This document shows, piece by piece, positions 1-5,707 of a DNA stretch of 5,707 nt. Origin of the DNA: Gemmatimonadota bacterium. GTDB taxonomy: Bacteria > Latescibacterota > UBA2968 > UBA8231. Numbering within the stretch: the stretch's first letter is position 1; the number at the start of each line of letters is the position of its first letter. The position numbers were made by a program, and so were the translations under genes. The notes beneath the pieces were generated by a model. It was not told the origin of the DNA, made no database searches, and saw nothing but the letters and a program-made list of their open reading frames with translations. The stretch covers positions 1 to 5,707 of the forward strand of contig JAPOYQ010000816.1 in assembly GCA_026706505.1 (NCBI GenBank). The letters are read 5' to 3'.

Positions 1-82
1 ATATCGAAGTGAGGGCGCTGTAAATCGCTTTTTGGTGTGGAAACGTCGGTGGCTATGCTTGGGGAGGGCTGGCCGCTGACGC

Positions 83-136
83 TGAGGGGCACCATCGCCA
101 TCGAGACCGGTATCGATTTGGTGATGGTGCCCCTCA
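83..136. repeat. Long imperfect palindrome (18-bp arms)
   Basis: Bases 83-100 pair with 119-136 over 18 consecutive positions. The only irregularity is 97/122, which is a G-U wobble in plus-strand RNA and a C-A mismatch in minus-strand RNA. The 18-base interior contains a second small inverted repeat, TCGA at 101-104 and 113-116, around ACCGGT, which leaves TT at 117-118 as a bulge. The element lies in the non-coding end region beyond the last gene of the minus-strand operon. There is no run of T after it on either strand, so it is not a textbook Rho-independent terminator. It could be a cruciform or RNA-stabilising element, a mobile palindromic repeat, or part of a plus-strand structured RNA. 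The pairing is directly visible; the function is unknown. Confidence 0.8.
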
Positions 137-148
137 AAGGACGGGGTG

Positions 149-179
149 AACCCGTGTCGGCGGCTGCGCCGCACGGGTT
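149..179 (-). terminator. Strong hairpin just after the operon's last stop codon; possible terminator without U-tract
   Basis: AACCCGTG (149-156) pairs perfectly with CACGGGTT (172-179), and CGGCG (158-162) pairs with CGCCG (167-171) around a GCTG loop. The result is a 13-bp, very G+C-rich stem with one bulged T at 157. On the minus strand it begins 19 bases after the stop codon of the dehydratase gene, the usual place for a terminator or a 3'-end protecting structure. The minus-strand sequence after it (CACCCCGTCC) has no T-run, and the plus-strand side has only TTT. It may therefore be a structure that blocks 3' exonucleases, or a non-canonical terminator, rather than a classical intrinsic one. 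Confidence 0.5.
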
Positions 180-198
180 TGCTCTGGCGGTGGATACT

Positions 199-1338
199 TC
201 AATCCCACCACACTTCACCGGGAACTAGATGGGCGCGCAGCAACTCTTCGTTTAACTCCACCCCAATCCCCGGCTGGTCGGGCACGGTGATGTACCCGCG
301 ATCGACTACCGGGCCACCCCAATCCAGCGCGATATCGTCCCACCAAGGACAGTCGAGACCGTGGTGTTCCAGCGCCAGGAAATTCGGCGCGTTGGCGCAT
401 ACGTGCGCCGAAGCCACAGTACCCACGGGCGTGCAGATGTTGTGCGGGGCAAAGGCCAGTGAATGCAATTCGCACAATTCGGCCACCTTTTTGCCTTCCT
501 GCACCCCGCCGAAGCGAGGGATATCGGGCGTGATAATATCCGCAGCCCGGTCTTCGATCATGGGCCTGAGCCCATGGCTCATCCAGTGATTTTCACCACA
601 GGCAATGGGCACGGAGGTGTGGTCGGTCACGTACTTTAGGGCGTCGAGATTTTCCGGCGGGGTCGGATCTTCGAGCCACAGGATGTCGATATCCTCCAGC
701 CTTCGGGCGACCCTGAGCGCGTCCGCTGGTTGGTAACTCCAGTGCATATCGAGGCACAGCTCAACGTCGGCGGGCAGGGCCTCGTAGGCCGCGTGGCTGA
801 CGGCGCTCATGTACTCGACCTCGGCCCTAGATAGGGCGCGGTTGTGGGGATCCTTGCGGTACTCTTCTGGAGCGCTGTTGTCGATATCGACCTTGACGAC
901 GGTGTACCCGGCTTCGACCCGCTGGCGCACTCCGTCGGCATAGGCTGCGGGCGATCGGTCGCCGGGCCGGGCCGTGTCGGCGTAGATGCGCACTTGGTCC
1001 CGGTACTTGCCGCCGAGCAACTGCCATAGGGGCAGGCCCGTCATCTTGCCGTGCAGGTCCCACAGTGCCAGTTCAACCCCCGACAAGGCCAGCACAATAC
1101 TTCCTCCTGAGGACCCGGCACCGATTAGTCCGCGGTAGATCTTTTGCGCCAGCCGGACTGGATGGCGAGGATCCTCGCCGACGAGCAGTCCTTCCATACG
1201 CGTCAGGATGTCTCGCACGCCGATGGGCAACTGCGCTTCGCCAATGCCGCAGATTCCCTCATCCGTTTCTACCTTGACCAGCGTCCACGTCCAAGGAATG
1301 CCCTGAACCATGACGGATTTAATCCCTGTGATTTTCAC
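199..1338 (-). CDS. Enolase-superfamily sugar-acid dehydratase, D-galactonate dehydratase-like (MR/MLE family)
   Basis: This 379-residue cytoplasmic protein is full length for the mandelate racemase/muconate lactonizing enzyme family. Residues about 1-115 form the N-terminal capping domain and the rest forms the beta/alpha barrel. Three metal ligands are visible: Asp197 (LCLDMHW), Glu223 (WLEDP) and Glu249 (CGEN). His199 sits two residues after the first ligand, His299 (FAPHN) pairs with Asp272 (TPDIPRFGG), and Glu324 (LALEHH) follows. The spacings 26, 26, 50 and 25 equal those I recall for E. coli DgoD (Asp183/His185, Glu209, Glu235, His285, Glu310). The expected reaction is Mg2+-dependent removal of water from an aldonate to give a 2-keto-3-deoxy-aldonate. 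The substrate cannot be read from sequence; galactonate, gluconate, mannonate or a related acid are all possible, and the barrel Lys149-x-Asp151 replaces the racemase KxK motif. The start is GTG, supported by AGAGGAG ten bases upstream. It is the last gene of the operon, 43 bases after the SDR gene. Confidence 0.9.
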   Translation of the reverse strand: MKITGIKSVMVQGIPWTWTLVKVETDEGICGIGEAQLPIGVRDILTRMEGLLVGEDPRHPVRLAQKIYRGLIGAGSSGGSIVLALSGVELALWDLHGKMTGLPLWQLLGGKYRDQVRIYADTARPGDRSPAAYADGVRQRVEAGYTVVKVDIDNSAPEEYRKDPHNRALSRAEVEYMSAVSHAAYEALPADVELCLDMHWSYQPADALRVARRLEDIDILWLEDPTPPENLDALKYVTDHTSVPIACGENHWMSHGLRPMIEDRAADIITPDIPRFGGVQEGKKVAELCELHSLAFAPHNICTPVGTVASAHVCANAPNFLALEHHGLDCPWWDDIALDWGGPVVDRGYITVPDQPGIGVELNEELLRAHLVPGEVWWD

Positions 1339-1348
1339 GTAGGCAGCG

Positions 1349-1355
1349 CTCCTCT
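1349..1355 (-). promoter_or_regulatory. Ribosome binding site deciding the GTG start of the dehydratase gene
   Basis: On the minus strand AGAGGAG lies ten bases before the GTG at 1336-1338. It supports this non-ATG start, which also gives the expected family N-terminus MKITGIKSV. Confidence 0.7.
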
Positions 1356-1381
1356 AAGAAAGTTATTTGCCCTGACGGCTT

Positions 1382-2368
1382 CTAAGTGCGCAGTGCCCGT
1401 TCGAGGTCGAGACGACCGGCCTTCAAGGCGGTGCGGAAGACTTCGACCGTATCCCGAACTCCTTGGACCAGCGATCGATATTGAAGAGGTCCGAGGGCTT
1501 GGTTCAGGGCGCTGTCATCGGCGCTCGAGGGATGTGGCAGCGGCGTTGGGTCGAATCCAATCTTACCCGCCGACTCGGGGATAACCTCCTCGATTGCAGC
1601 GACGATCTGGGCCATTGAGACCGTGCTGCCCCCTAGATTGTACACTGGGGCACCTTCCAGCTTGGTCCTGGCCGCGGCGATAAAGGCGGCGGCGACATCA
1701 TCGGCGTGGTGATAGACGAGGGTGCCGCCATAGGTGATCTCGTACTCGCGGCCGAGCGCGGCGGCGAGCATGGCTTTGGTCGGAGTGGAGGTCCAGCCTT
1801 GGTCGCGACCCGGTCCGTACACTACGCACGGGCGCAGCCCAATGCTGTGGACCGACTGCTCCCGCCAATAGACCTGAGCCGTGCCCTCGTTGCACTGCTT
1901 GAACACCCCGTAGAGAGTCGGAGGCAGCAGTGGAGCGTCGTGGGCAATCGGCCCCGGAGGATACGCTTCCGGATCGCCGTACACCCCAAACGAGCTTGCA
2001 AAGACCAGATTCTGGATCTGGTCGCGATGACGCGCAGCCGTCTCGAAGACGACGGTGGTCCCCACGACGTTCACCCCGGCCCCGCGCACTGGATCGGCCC
2101 GGACCAGAGGCACCTGCATGGCTGCCAAGTGCAGGATATGAGTAATACCGCAGTCGATCACAACTCGCTTGAACTCGTCCAGATCCGCGATGTCGCCCTC
2201 GAGCAGTTGCACCTGGTCCAGTTCTTGGTCCGTCATGATCATCCTCAAGCGATAGGGATCGCCGCCCAGATCGTAGGTCCACACCGGCGTCCCCTCGCGG
2301 ACCAGCCGGCGAACCGCCCATGCACCCACGCAGCCGAGCGCACCTGTCACTAAATACCGCTCATTCAT
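1382..2368 (-). CDS. NAD-dependent epimerase/dehydratase family protein (extended SDR)
   Basis: This 328-residue protein has the normal length for an extended short-chain dehydrogenase. The N-terminal Rossmann fold shows Gly9-x-x-Gly12-x-x-Gly15 (TGALGCVG), and Asp33 at the end of strand 2 favours NAD over NADP. GDIAD (58-62) and HLAAMQVP (80-87) are standard cofactor-contact segments. The catalytic set is complete: Ser126 (ASSFGVYG), Tyr153 and Lys157 (YGVFK). The C-terminal substrate part includes LRPCVVYGPGRDQG (178-191) and a DDVAAAFI segment (223-230). The family oxidises or epimerises nucleotide sugars, free sugars or sugar acids; nothing here fixes the substrate. Next to a GalD-like dehydratase, a sugar or sugar-acid dehydrogenase role is a reasonable inference, with UDP-sugar 4-epimerase as the alternative. 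The ATG start is backed by GAGGA five bases upstream. It lies 63 bases after the DMFase-like gene. Confidence 0.88.
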   Translation of the reverse strand: MNERYLVTGALGCVGAWAVRRLVREGTPVWTYDLGGDPYRLRMIMTDQELDQVQLLEGDIADLDEFKRVVIDCGITHILHLAAMQVPLVRADPVRGAGVNVVGTTVVFETAARHRDQIQNLVFASSFGVYGDPEAYPPGPIAHDAPLLPPTLYGVFKQCNEGTAQVYWREQSVHSIGLRPCVVYGPGRDQGWTSTPTKAMLAAALGREYEITYGGTLVYHHADDVAAAFIAAARTKLEGAPVYNLGGSTVSMAQIVAAIEEVIPESAGKIGFDPTPLPHPSSADDSALNQALGPLQYRSLVQGVRDTVEVFRTALKAGRLDLERALRT

Positions 2369-2373
2369 TAATA

Positions 2374-2378
2374 TCCTC
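2374..2378 (-). promoter_or_regulatory. Ribosome binding site of the SDR gene
   Basis: GAGGA on the minus strand lies five bases before the ATG at 2366-2368. An A-rich stretch with seven consecutive A just upstream (minus strand) would keep the site unstructured. Confidence 0.6.
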
Positions 2379-2411
2379 GATTTTTTTAGTGTCCATTTCT
2401 GTGCAATCTCG

Positions 2412-2430
2412 GGCCGGACAACCTCCAGCC
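2412..2430 (-). other. Small hairpin directly after the DMFase-like stop codon
   Basis: On the minus strand GGCTGGA and TCCGGCC form a 7-bp stem with one U-G pair and the loop GGTTG. It starts one base after the TAG of the DMFase-like gene. No T-run follows, so full termination is unlikely. It might attenuate or stabilise the mRNA between the second and third genes, or be chance in G+C-rich DNA. Confidence 0.3.
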
Positions 2431-2431
2431 A

Positions 2432-3760
2432 CTATTGACTCAGTCGGTCGAGGACATTGCGGGTGATCTGAGCGACGGTCGCGTCTCCTTTCAGCCCGTG
2501 CGACCAGTCGGTTGTCCCGGCGGTGAACACCGTGCCGCCGCGAGTATAAAGGCCCATGACCGCCGCGCCCTCCCGACCCTTTTCCCAGTACTCGTACCAC
2601 ACGCTGTCGTCTGGATGCCATCGAGCAGGGGCGGTGCACAAGATGGTGAAGTCCGCTGGGGTGCCATGGGTCCCCTTGGGTACCGGCAGCCCATCTTCCA
2701 GCGAGTACTCGCAGCCATCGCACTCGTAGCCGACGATGGTGTGCTCGCCTCCGAAGGTGTCGTCGCGCTGCAAGCCCGTTCCCGCGAAAACCCAGTGTTC
2801 TGGGCGATGGACTGTAAACGCTCCAGACCCGTCCATGTATTGGCCGTGGCTTAGGTGATAGCCCCCGTAGAGGAAGCCGACGCCGGTCAACTCGTTTTCC
2901 GGCCGGCCCACGAGGTGGTGGCTCCACAAGGTCGAAAGGTTCGCGTAGTCTTCGGCGGCGTAAGCTGGGTCCATGTTGAACTGTTGCTTCCAGCACACCA
3001 GCGCTCGGCCTTCGTCTTCGCTGCGCACCCGCCAGCACACGGAGTTGCCGCTGAAAAACGCGGCGTTGCCTCCGGCGGCGATGTAGGCTTCGAGGTGGTC
3101 GCGCATGGGAGCCGACCAGTATTCGTCGTGCCCCACGCTGAGCACGAGCCGGTAGTTGTCCAATAGTTCGGGATGCCATTCGAGGTCGGAATTGGCGCAG
3201 TAGTCGAGCGCGTATCCAACGCCCTCTGCCCACTCGACAAAGTCGCGCTCCCAATGGTCGAACAGCCCGGCCAGCGGACGGTCGAAGGAGACGCGATGCC
3301 CCTGCAAGCCGCCGCGGCCGTGATAGCTGTAGAAGCTGTAGCCGCCCCAATTGTTGTAAGCACTGTAGGTGTTGGTGGCTAGCTGGAGGAGGATGCGAGC
3401 GTCCGTGGGGCCAGCCGGGCGGACGATGAAAAAGCCCCGGCTCTCGGCCATGCGCCGCCCCCGTTGCACGAACTTGCCGCCTTGGTCCTCGACGCGTAGC
3501 GCAAACTCGTAATACCCACTGCGCCAGTCGGTCGGTACTTCCAAGGAGTGGGAAATCGGCCAGCCGCAGCCGTTGGACGAAGCGTCTTCTGGCACCGGAT
3601 AGGACGACCCAGGCAGTTGGTCCTGCCGCCACACTACTTCGCGCTCTGCACCTATCCGCGTCACTTCCAGCGCGTACTGGTCCGCGCTGGTCGCCACGTG
3701 AAAGCGGACCTGTTCGCCGGCTCGGTAGCTGAGTTGGTCGGTGTAGCCTTCGACGAACAT
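2432..3760 (-). CDS. N,N-dimethylformamidase beta-subunit-like protein, probable mononuclear-iron amide hydrolase
   Basis: This 442-residue protein resembles the catalytic C-terminal part of the large subunit of N,N-dimethylformamidase (DMFase), which hydrolyses dimethylformamide to formate and dimethylamine. It starts directly at the beta-rich domain (EGYTDQLSYRAGEQVRF, 4-20) and continues with the conserved GCGWP (64-68) and DWRSGYYEF (78-86). It then has NTYSAYNNWGG (130-140), VGHDEYWS (209-216), AFFSGN (234-239), VGYECDG (343-349) and GTTDWSHG (415-422). Known DMFase has a Tyr-Tyr-Glu iron site (recalled as Tyr399, Tyr440, Glu521). Tyr132 and Glu213 here have the same 81-residue spacing as the last two, and Tyr83 or Tyr84 could be the first; this mapping is inference. 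It is much shorter than the roughly 760-residue DMFase beta chain, and no gene for the small alpha subunit is nearby. No signal peptide is seen, so it is probably cytoplasmic. Its ATG overlaps the proS stop, suggesting coupled translation. The substrate is unknown. Confidence 0.82.
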   Translation of the reverse strand: MFVEGYTDQLSYRAGEQVRFHVATSADQYALEVTRIGAEREVVWRQDQLPGSSYPVPEDASSNGCGWPISHSLEVPTDWRSGYYEFALRVEDQGGKFVQRGRRMAESRGFFIVRPAGPTDARILLQLATNTYSAYNNWGGYSFYSYHGRGGLQGHRVSFDRPLAGLFDHWERDFVEWAEGVGYALDYCANSDLEWHPELLDNYRLVLSVGHDEYWSAPMRDHLEAYIAAGGNAAFFSGNSVCWRVRSEDEGRALVCWKQQFNMDPAYAAEDYANLSTLWSHHLVGRPENELTGVGFLYGGYHLSHGQYMDGSGAFTVHRPEHWVFAGTGLQRDDTFGGEHTIVGYECDGCEYSLEDGLPVPKGTHGTPADFTILCTAPARWHPDDSVWYEYWEKGREGAAVMGLYTRGGTVFTAGTTDWSHGLKGDATVAQITRNVLDRLSQ

Positions 3761-3775
3761 TATCCTGGGTACTCC
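3758..3775 (-). promoter_or_regulatory. TAATG stop-start overlap and candidate ribosome binding site between proS and the DMFase-like gene
   Basis: The proS stop TAA (3760-3762) and the ATG of the next gene (3758-3760) share base 3760, giving TAATG on the minus strand. GGAG at 3772-3775 lies eleven bases before the ATG; a nearer AGGA (3763-3766) is only two bases away and too close. The arrangement fits translational coupling, with ribosomes ending proS restarting on the second gene. Confidence 0.6.
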
Positions 3776-5529
3776 ACTTCTACTACGCGTTCGTCTAACT
3801 CGCGTTGCAACATTTCCACTTGTTCTACTATGTATTCTACCGCTTGCTCTACCGGCGTTTCCTGCCGCTCTTTTTCGCGCCGCAGCTTGATCTCGACAAT
3901 TCCCTGCTGCAAACCACGATCCCCCACCGTCACCCGCACCGGTATCCCAATTAGGTCGGCGTCGTTGAACTTGACCCCTGGGTTTTCTCGGCGGTCGTCG
4001 AGGAGGACTTCAATGCCGCGCTCCGCGAGGTCGGCGTAGAGTTGCTCGCCCGCGTCTTGCGCTGCGCCTGCACCCTTGGCGAGGAGGACGATGTGGACCT
4101 GGTAGGGCGCGACGGCAATGGGCCACACCAAGCCGTCTTCGTCGTGGTACTCCTCGGCGATACAAGCCAGCAGCCGCCCCACGCCGATCCCGTAAGATCC
4201 CATGACGACTGGCTGCGCCTTGCCCTCGGCGTCTAGGAAGTCACCGCCTAGTGCCTCGGTGAATTTGGTGCCGAGCTGGAAGATGTTGCCCACTTCCACT
4301 CCGCGCGATTCGCGCAGCGCCGCGCCGCAGTTGGGGCAGCCATCGCCTTGCCGGGCGGTGGCGATATCGGCGACCACGTTAGCCGTGTAGTCGCGGCCGT
4401 GGTTTACATTGGCGAGGTGGTAGCCCGGCTCGTTGGCACCGGCTACTAGGTTGGGCGAAGATGCCACGGAGTCATCGACGACGACTAGCGCTCCCTCGAC
4501 GCCAATGGGCGATCCATAGCCCGGCTCGACGCCGACGCCGCGTATTTCCTCGTCCCGCGCCGGCCACATTTCGAGCGCGCCGACCGCGTTGGCCAGCTTG
4601 GTCTCGTTGACTTCCATGTCGCCGCGTATGACTGCCAGTACAAACGCGTCCTGCTTGTCTCGACCGTCGCCGACGGTGGCCATCAGGAAAAGGGCTTTGG
4701 CAGTCTTATTCGCGGGGATGTCGAGCAGCGCGGTCAGTTCTTCTATGGTCGTGGTATTGGGCGTGGCGATTTTCTCGGGCGCGGTGGGCTCTTCTTCCGG
4801 ATTGGTCTGTTTGGCGAAGGTGGCGATTTGGCGGTTGGCCGAGTACCCGCAGCCGTCGCACAACAGCAAGGTGTCTTCGCCGATGGGCGTCAGGTACATG
4901 TATTCGTGGGCCAGTTCGCCGCCCATCATCCCGGTGTCCGAGCGCACCGCGAGCACGTCGAGGCCGCAGCGATGGAAGATGTTGAAGTACTGCTGGTAAT
5001 GGGCGCGGTATTGTTTTTCGAGGCCCTCCCAGTCGGCGTCGAGGCTGTAGGAGTCCTTCATGGTGAACTCGCGCACTCGGATGAGGCCCGAGCGGGGGCG
5101 GGGATCGTCGCGCCACTTGGTCTGGATATGATAAACTAGCTGGGGCAGTTGCTTGTAGGATTTGATCTCGCGGCTGACTAGGTCGGCGACGACTTCCTCA
5201 TGGGTCATGGCCAGCACCATGTCGCGCTCGTTTTTGTCTTGGAAGCGACCCATCTCTGTGCCGACTGCGTACCAACGCCCCGTCTGCTGCCAGAGTTCGG
5301 CCGGATGGACCACTGGCATGGTGATTTCCTGGCCGCCGATGGCGTCTATCTCGCAGCGGATAATATCCTCGATCTTGCGCATCGACCGCTGCGCCAGGGG
5401 CAAATAGCTGAAGATGCCGCTGGCCAGCGGGCGGATAAAGCCGGCCCGCAACAAGAGTTGATGGCTGGCGACTTCCACGTCGGCAGTAACTTCGCGCAAG
5501 GTCTGGCTGAAAAGCCGACTCATTCGCAT
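3760..5529 (-). CDS. proS: Prolyl-tRNA synthetase, bacterial type with editing domain
   Basis: This 589-residue class II enzyme charges tRNA-Pro with proline using ATP; E. coli ProS is 572 residues. Counting from the chosen ATG, class II motif 1 lies around 45-80 and THEE at 109-112. Motif 2 spans about 137-162 (TKWRDDPRPRSG, then REFTMKDSYS) and motif 3 is GSYGIGVGRLL (444-454). The INS editing domain, which removes mischarged Ala-tRNA-Pro, fills about 230-385; Lys275 (NKTAK) and His371 (PGYH) match the positions of E. coli Lys279 and His369. CxxC pairs at 224/227 (CDGCGY) and 398/401 (CPNC) flank the insertion and could bind zinc. The anticodon-binding domain follows from about 470, with LLDDRRENPGVKF at 509-521. 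About 20 charged residues extend the C-terminus. A GTG at 5593-5595 would add 22 residues, but GAGAGGA ten bases before the ATG at 5527-5529 and the usual family start (RMSRLFSQTLRE) favour the shorter form. Confidence 0.97.
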   Translation of the reverse strand: MRMSRLFSQTLREVTADVEVASHQLLLRAGFIRPLASGIFSYLPLAQRSMRKIEDIIRCEIDAIGGQEITMPVVHPAELWQQTGRWYAVGTEMGRFQDKNERDMVLAMTHEEVVADLVSREIKSYKQLPQLVYHIQTKWRDDPRPRSGLIRVREFTMKDSYSLDADWEGLEKQYRAHYQQYFNIFHRCGLDVLAVRSDTGMMGGELAHEYMYLTPIGEDTLLLCDGCGYSANRQIATFAKQTNPEEEPTAPEKIATPNTTTIEELTALLDIPANKTAKALFLMATVGDGRDKQDAFVLAVIRGDMEVNETKLANAVGALEMWPARDEEIRGVGVEPGYGSPIGVEGALVVVDDSVASSPNLVAGANEPGYHLANVNHGRDYTANVVADIATARQGDGCPNCGAALRESRGVEVGNIFQLGTKFTEALGGDFLDAEGKAQPVVMGSYGIGVGRLLACIAEEYHDEDGLVWPIAVAPYQVHIVLLAKGAGAAQDAGEQLYADLAERGIEVLLDDRRENPGVKFNDADLIGIPVRVTVGDRGLQQGIVEIKLRREKERQETPVEQAVEYIVEQVEMLQRELDERVVEVEYPG

Positions 5530-5539
5530 GGTTTTACAT

Positions 5540-5546
5540 TCCTCTC
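5540..5546 (-). promoter_or_regulatory. proS: Ribosome binding site deciding the proS start
   Basis: GAGAGGA on the minus strand sits ten bases before the ATG at 5527-5529 and sixteen before a second in-frame ATG at 5521-5523. This favours the first ATG over both the second ATG and the upstream GTG at 5593-5595. Confidence 0.65.
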
Positions 5547-5570
5547 TGTCGATTCCGTGTGCTGCTTGGT

Positions 5571-5599
5571 AACGTAGCGCATCGGGCCGTTGCACTCAA
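5571..5599 (-). promoter_or_regulatory. Possible sigma-70-type promoter for proS and the operon
   Basis: On the minus strand TTGAGT (5594-5599) and TACGTT (5571-5576) are separated by 17 bases. The -35 matches four of six consensus bases, but the -10 matches only three. Transcription would start near 5563, giving a leader of about 35 bases. The position is sensible, upstream of the proS ribosome site and downstream of the putative previous gene end, but the match is weak and may be chance. Confidence 0.3.
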
Positions 5600-5631
5600 T
5601 TGCAAGGGACCCGAGGGAGTCGTTTCGATGC

Positions 5632-5706
5632 TTAAAGTCCCCGATTGAGGGCCACTGCACGCATCGCCCGATACATGCACGACAGCGACACCAGCACCCA
5701 AATCAA
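5632..5706 (-). CDS. Possible C-terminal end of an upstream membrane protein (partial)
   Basis: Reading into the window from its right edge, one minus-strand frame gives LIWVLVSLSCMYRAMRAV followed by ALNRGL and a TAA at 5632-5634. The hydrophobic run followed by Arg-rich residues looks like a last transmembrane helix with a short cytoplasmic tail. The remaining 102 bases to the proS ATG would form a normal intergenic space with room for the candidate promoter. Only 24 codons are visible, so the protein cannot be named. An adjacent frame is also open here, so the call is tentative. Confidence 0.3.
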   Translation of the reverse strand: MIWVLVSLSCMYRAMRAVALNRGL

Positions 5707-5707
5707 G

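Noticed and set aside
14..33. Possible plus-strand terminator: GGCG/CGCT stem followed by TTTTT
   Set aside because: The stem has only three or four pairs, one of them a wobble, which is too weak to call. It could still be the tail of an unseen plus-strand gene.
37..228. 63-codon plus-strand open frame starting with GTG
   Set aside because: It has no ribosome binding site, runs through both palindromes and into the 3' end of the dehydratase gene, and its translation resembles no family I recognise.
2369..2381. 13-base repeat TAATATCCTCGAT shared with 5361-5373 inside proS
   Set aside because: One copy is coding sequence for EDII in ProS and the other covers a ribosome binding site. A single 13-base match is plausible by chance in a window of this size.
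2361..2396. 11-codon mini-ORF (MDTKKIEDINE) overlapping the SDR start codon
   Set aside because: Its ATG has no ribosome site, and the A-rich peptide is explained by the leader sequence; there is no evidence of translation.
2361..3632. 423-codon minus-strand open frame
   Set aside because: It is an Arg-rich frame shadow of the DMFase-like gene, whose own frame carries all the family motifs.
3760..5595. Longer proS from the GTG at 5593-5595
   Set aside because: The extra 22 residues are not typical of the family, the GTG overlaps the candidate promoter, and the good ribosome site points to the ATG at 5527-5529.

Overview
The window is G+C-rich bacterial DNA that reads almost entirely on the minus strand. 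Four complete genes lie head to tail in the order proS, a dimethylformamidase-like gene, an NAD-dependent SDR gene and an enolase-superfamily dehydratase gene. The spacings are a 1-base overlap, 63 bases and 43 bases, so they probably form one operon transcribed from about 5,560 down to about 200. The taxon cannot be fixed from this sequence. A bacterial-type ProRS with an editing insertion, plus a DMFase-like and a sugar-acid enzyme cluster, suits an uncultured, environmental, heterotrophic bacterium. Poribacteria- or Latescibacterota-like lineages are possible, but this is only a guess.

Region by region (plus-strand coordinates): 1-198 has no convincing gene and contains two strong hairpin-forming palindromes (83-136 and 149-179) just beyond the 3' end of the operon. 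199-1338 encodes a D-galactonate-dehydratase-like enolase-superfamily enzyme with a complete set of metal and catalytic residues. 1382-2368 encodes an extended SDR (NAD-dependent epimerase/dehydratase). 2432-3760 encodes a single-chain homologue of the large (beta) subunit of N,N-dimethylformamidase. 3760-5529 encodes prolyl-tRNA synthetase. 5530-5707 holds the proS leader, a plausible but weak promoter, and possibly the last 24 codons of an upstream membrane protein.

How the genes may work together: the SDR and the dehydratase fit two consecutive steps of sugar or sugar-acid catabolism, oxidation of a polyol or sugar carbon followed by dehydration of an aldonate to a 2-keto-3-deoxy acid. The DMFase-like protein is a probable iron-dependent amide hydrolase of unknown substrate, so the cluster may process an amide-bearing or N-acylated carbohydrate. 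That link is inference. The housekeeping gene proS appears to be the first gene of the operon, and its stop codon overlaps the start of the DMFase-like gene (TAATG). The most unusual items are this gene combination and the paired palindromes at the operon end. No CRISPR, IS element, tRNA or rRNA was seen.
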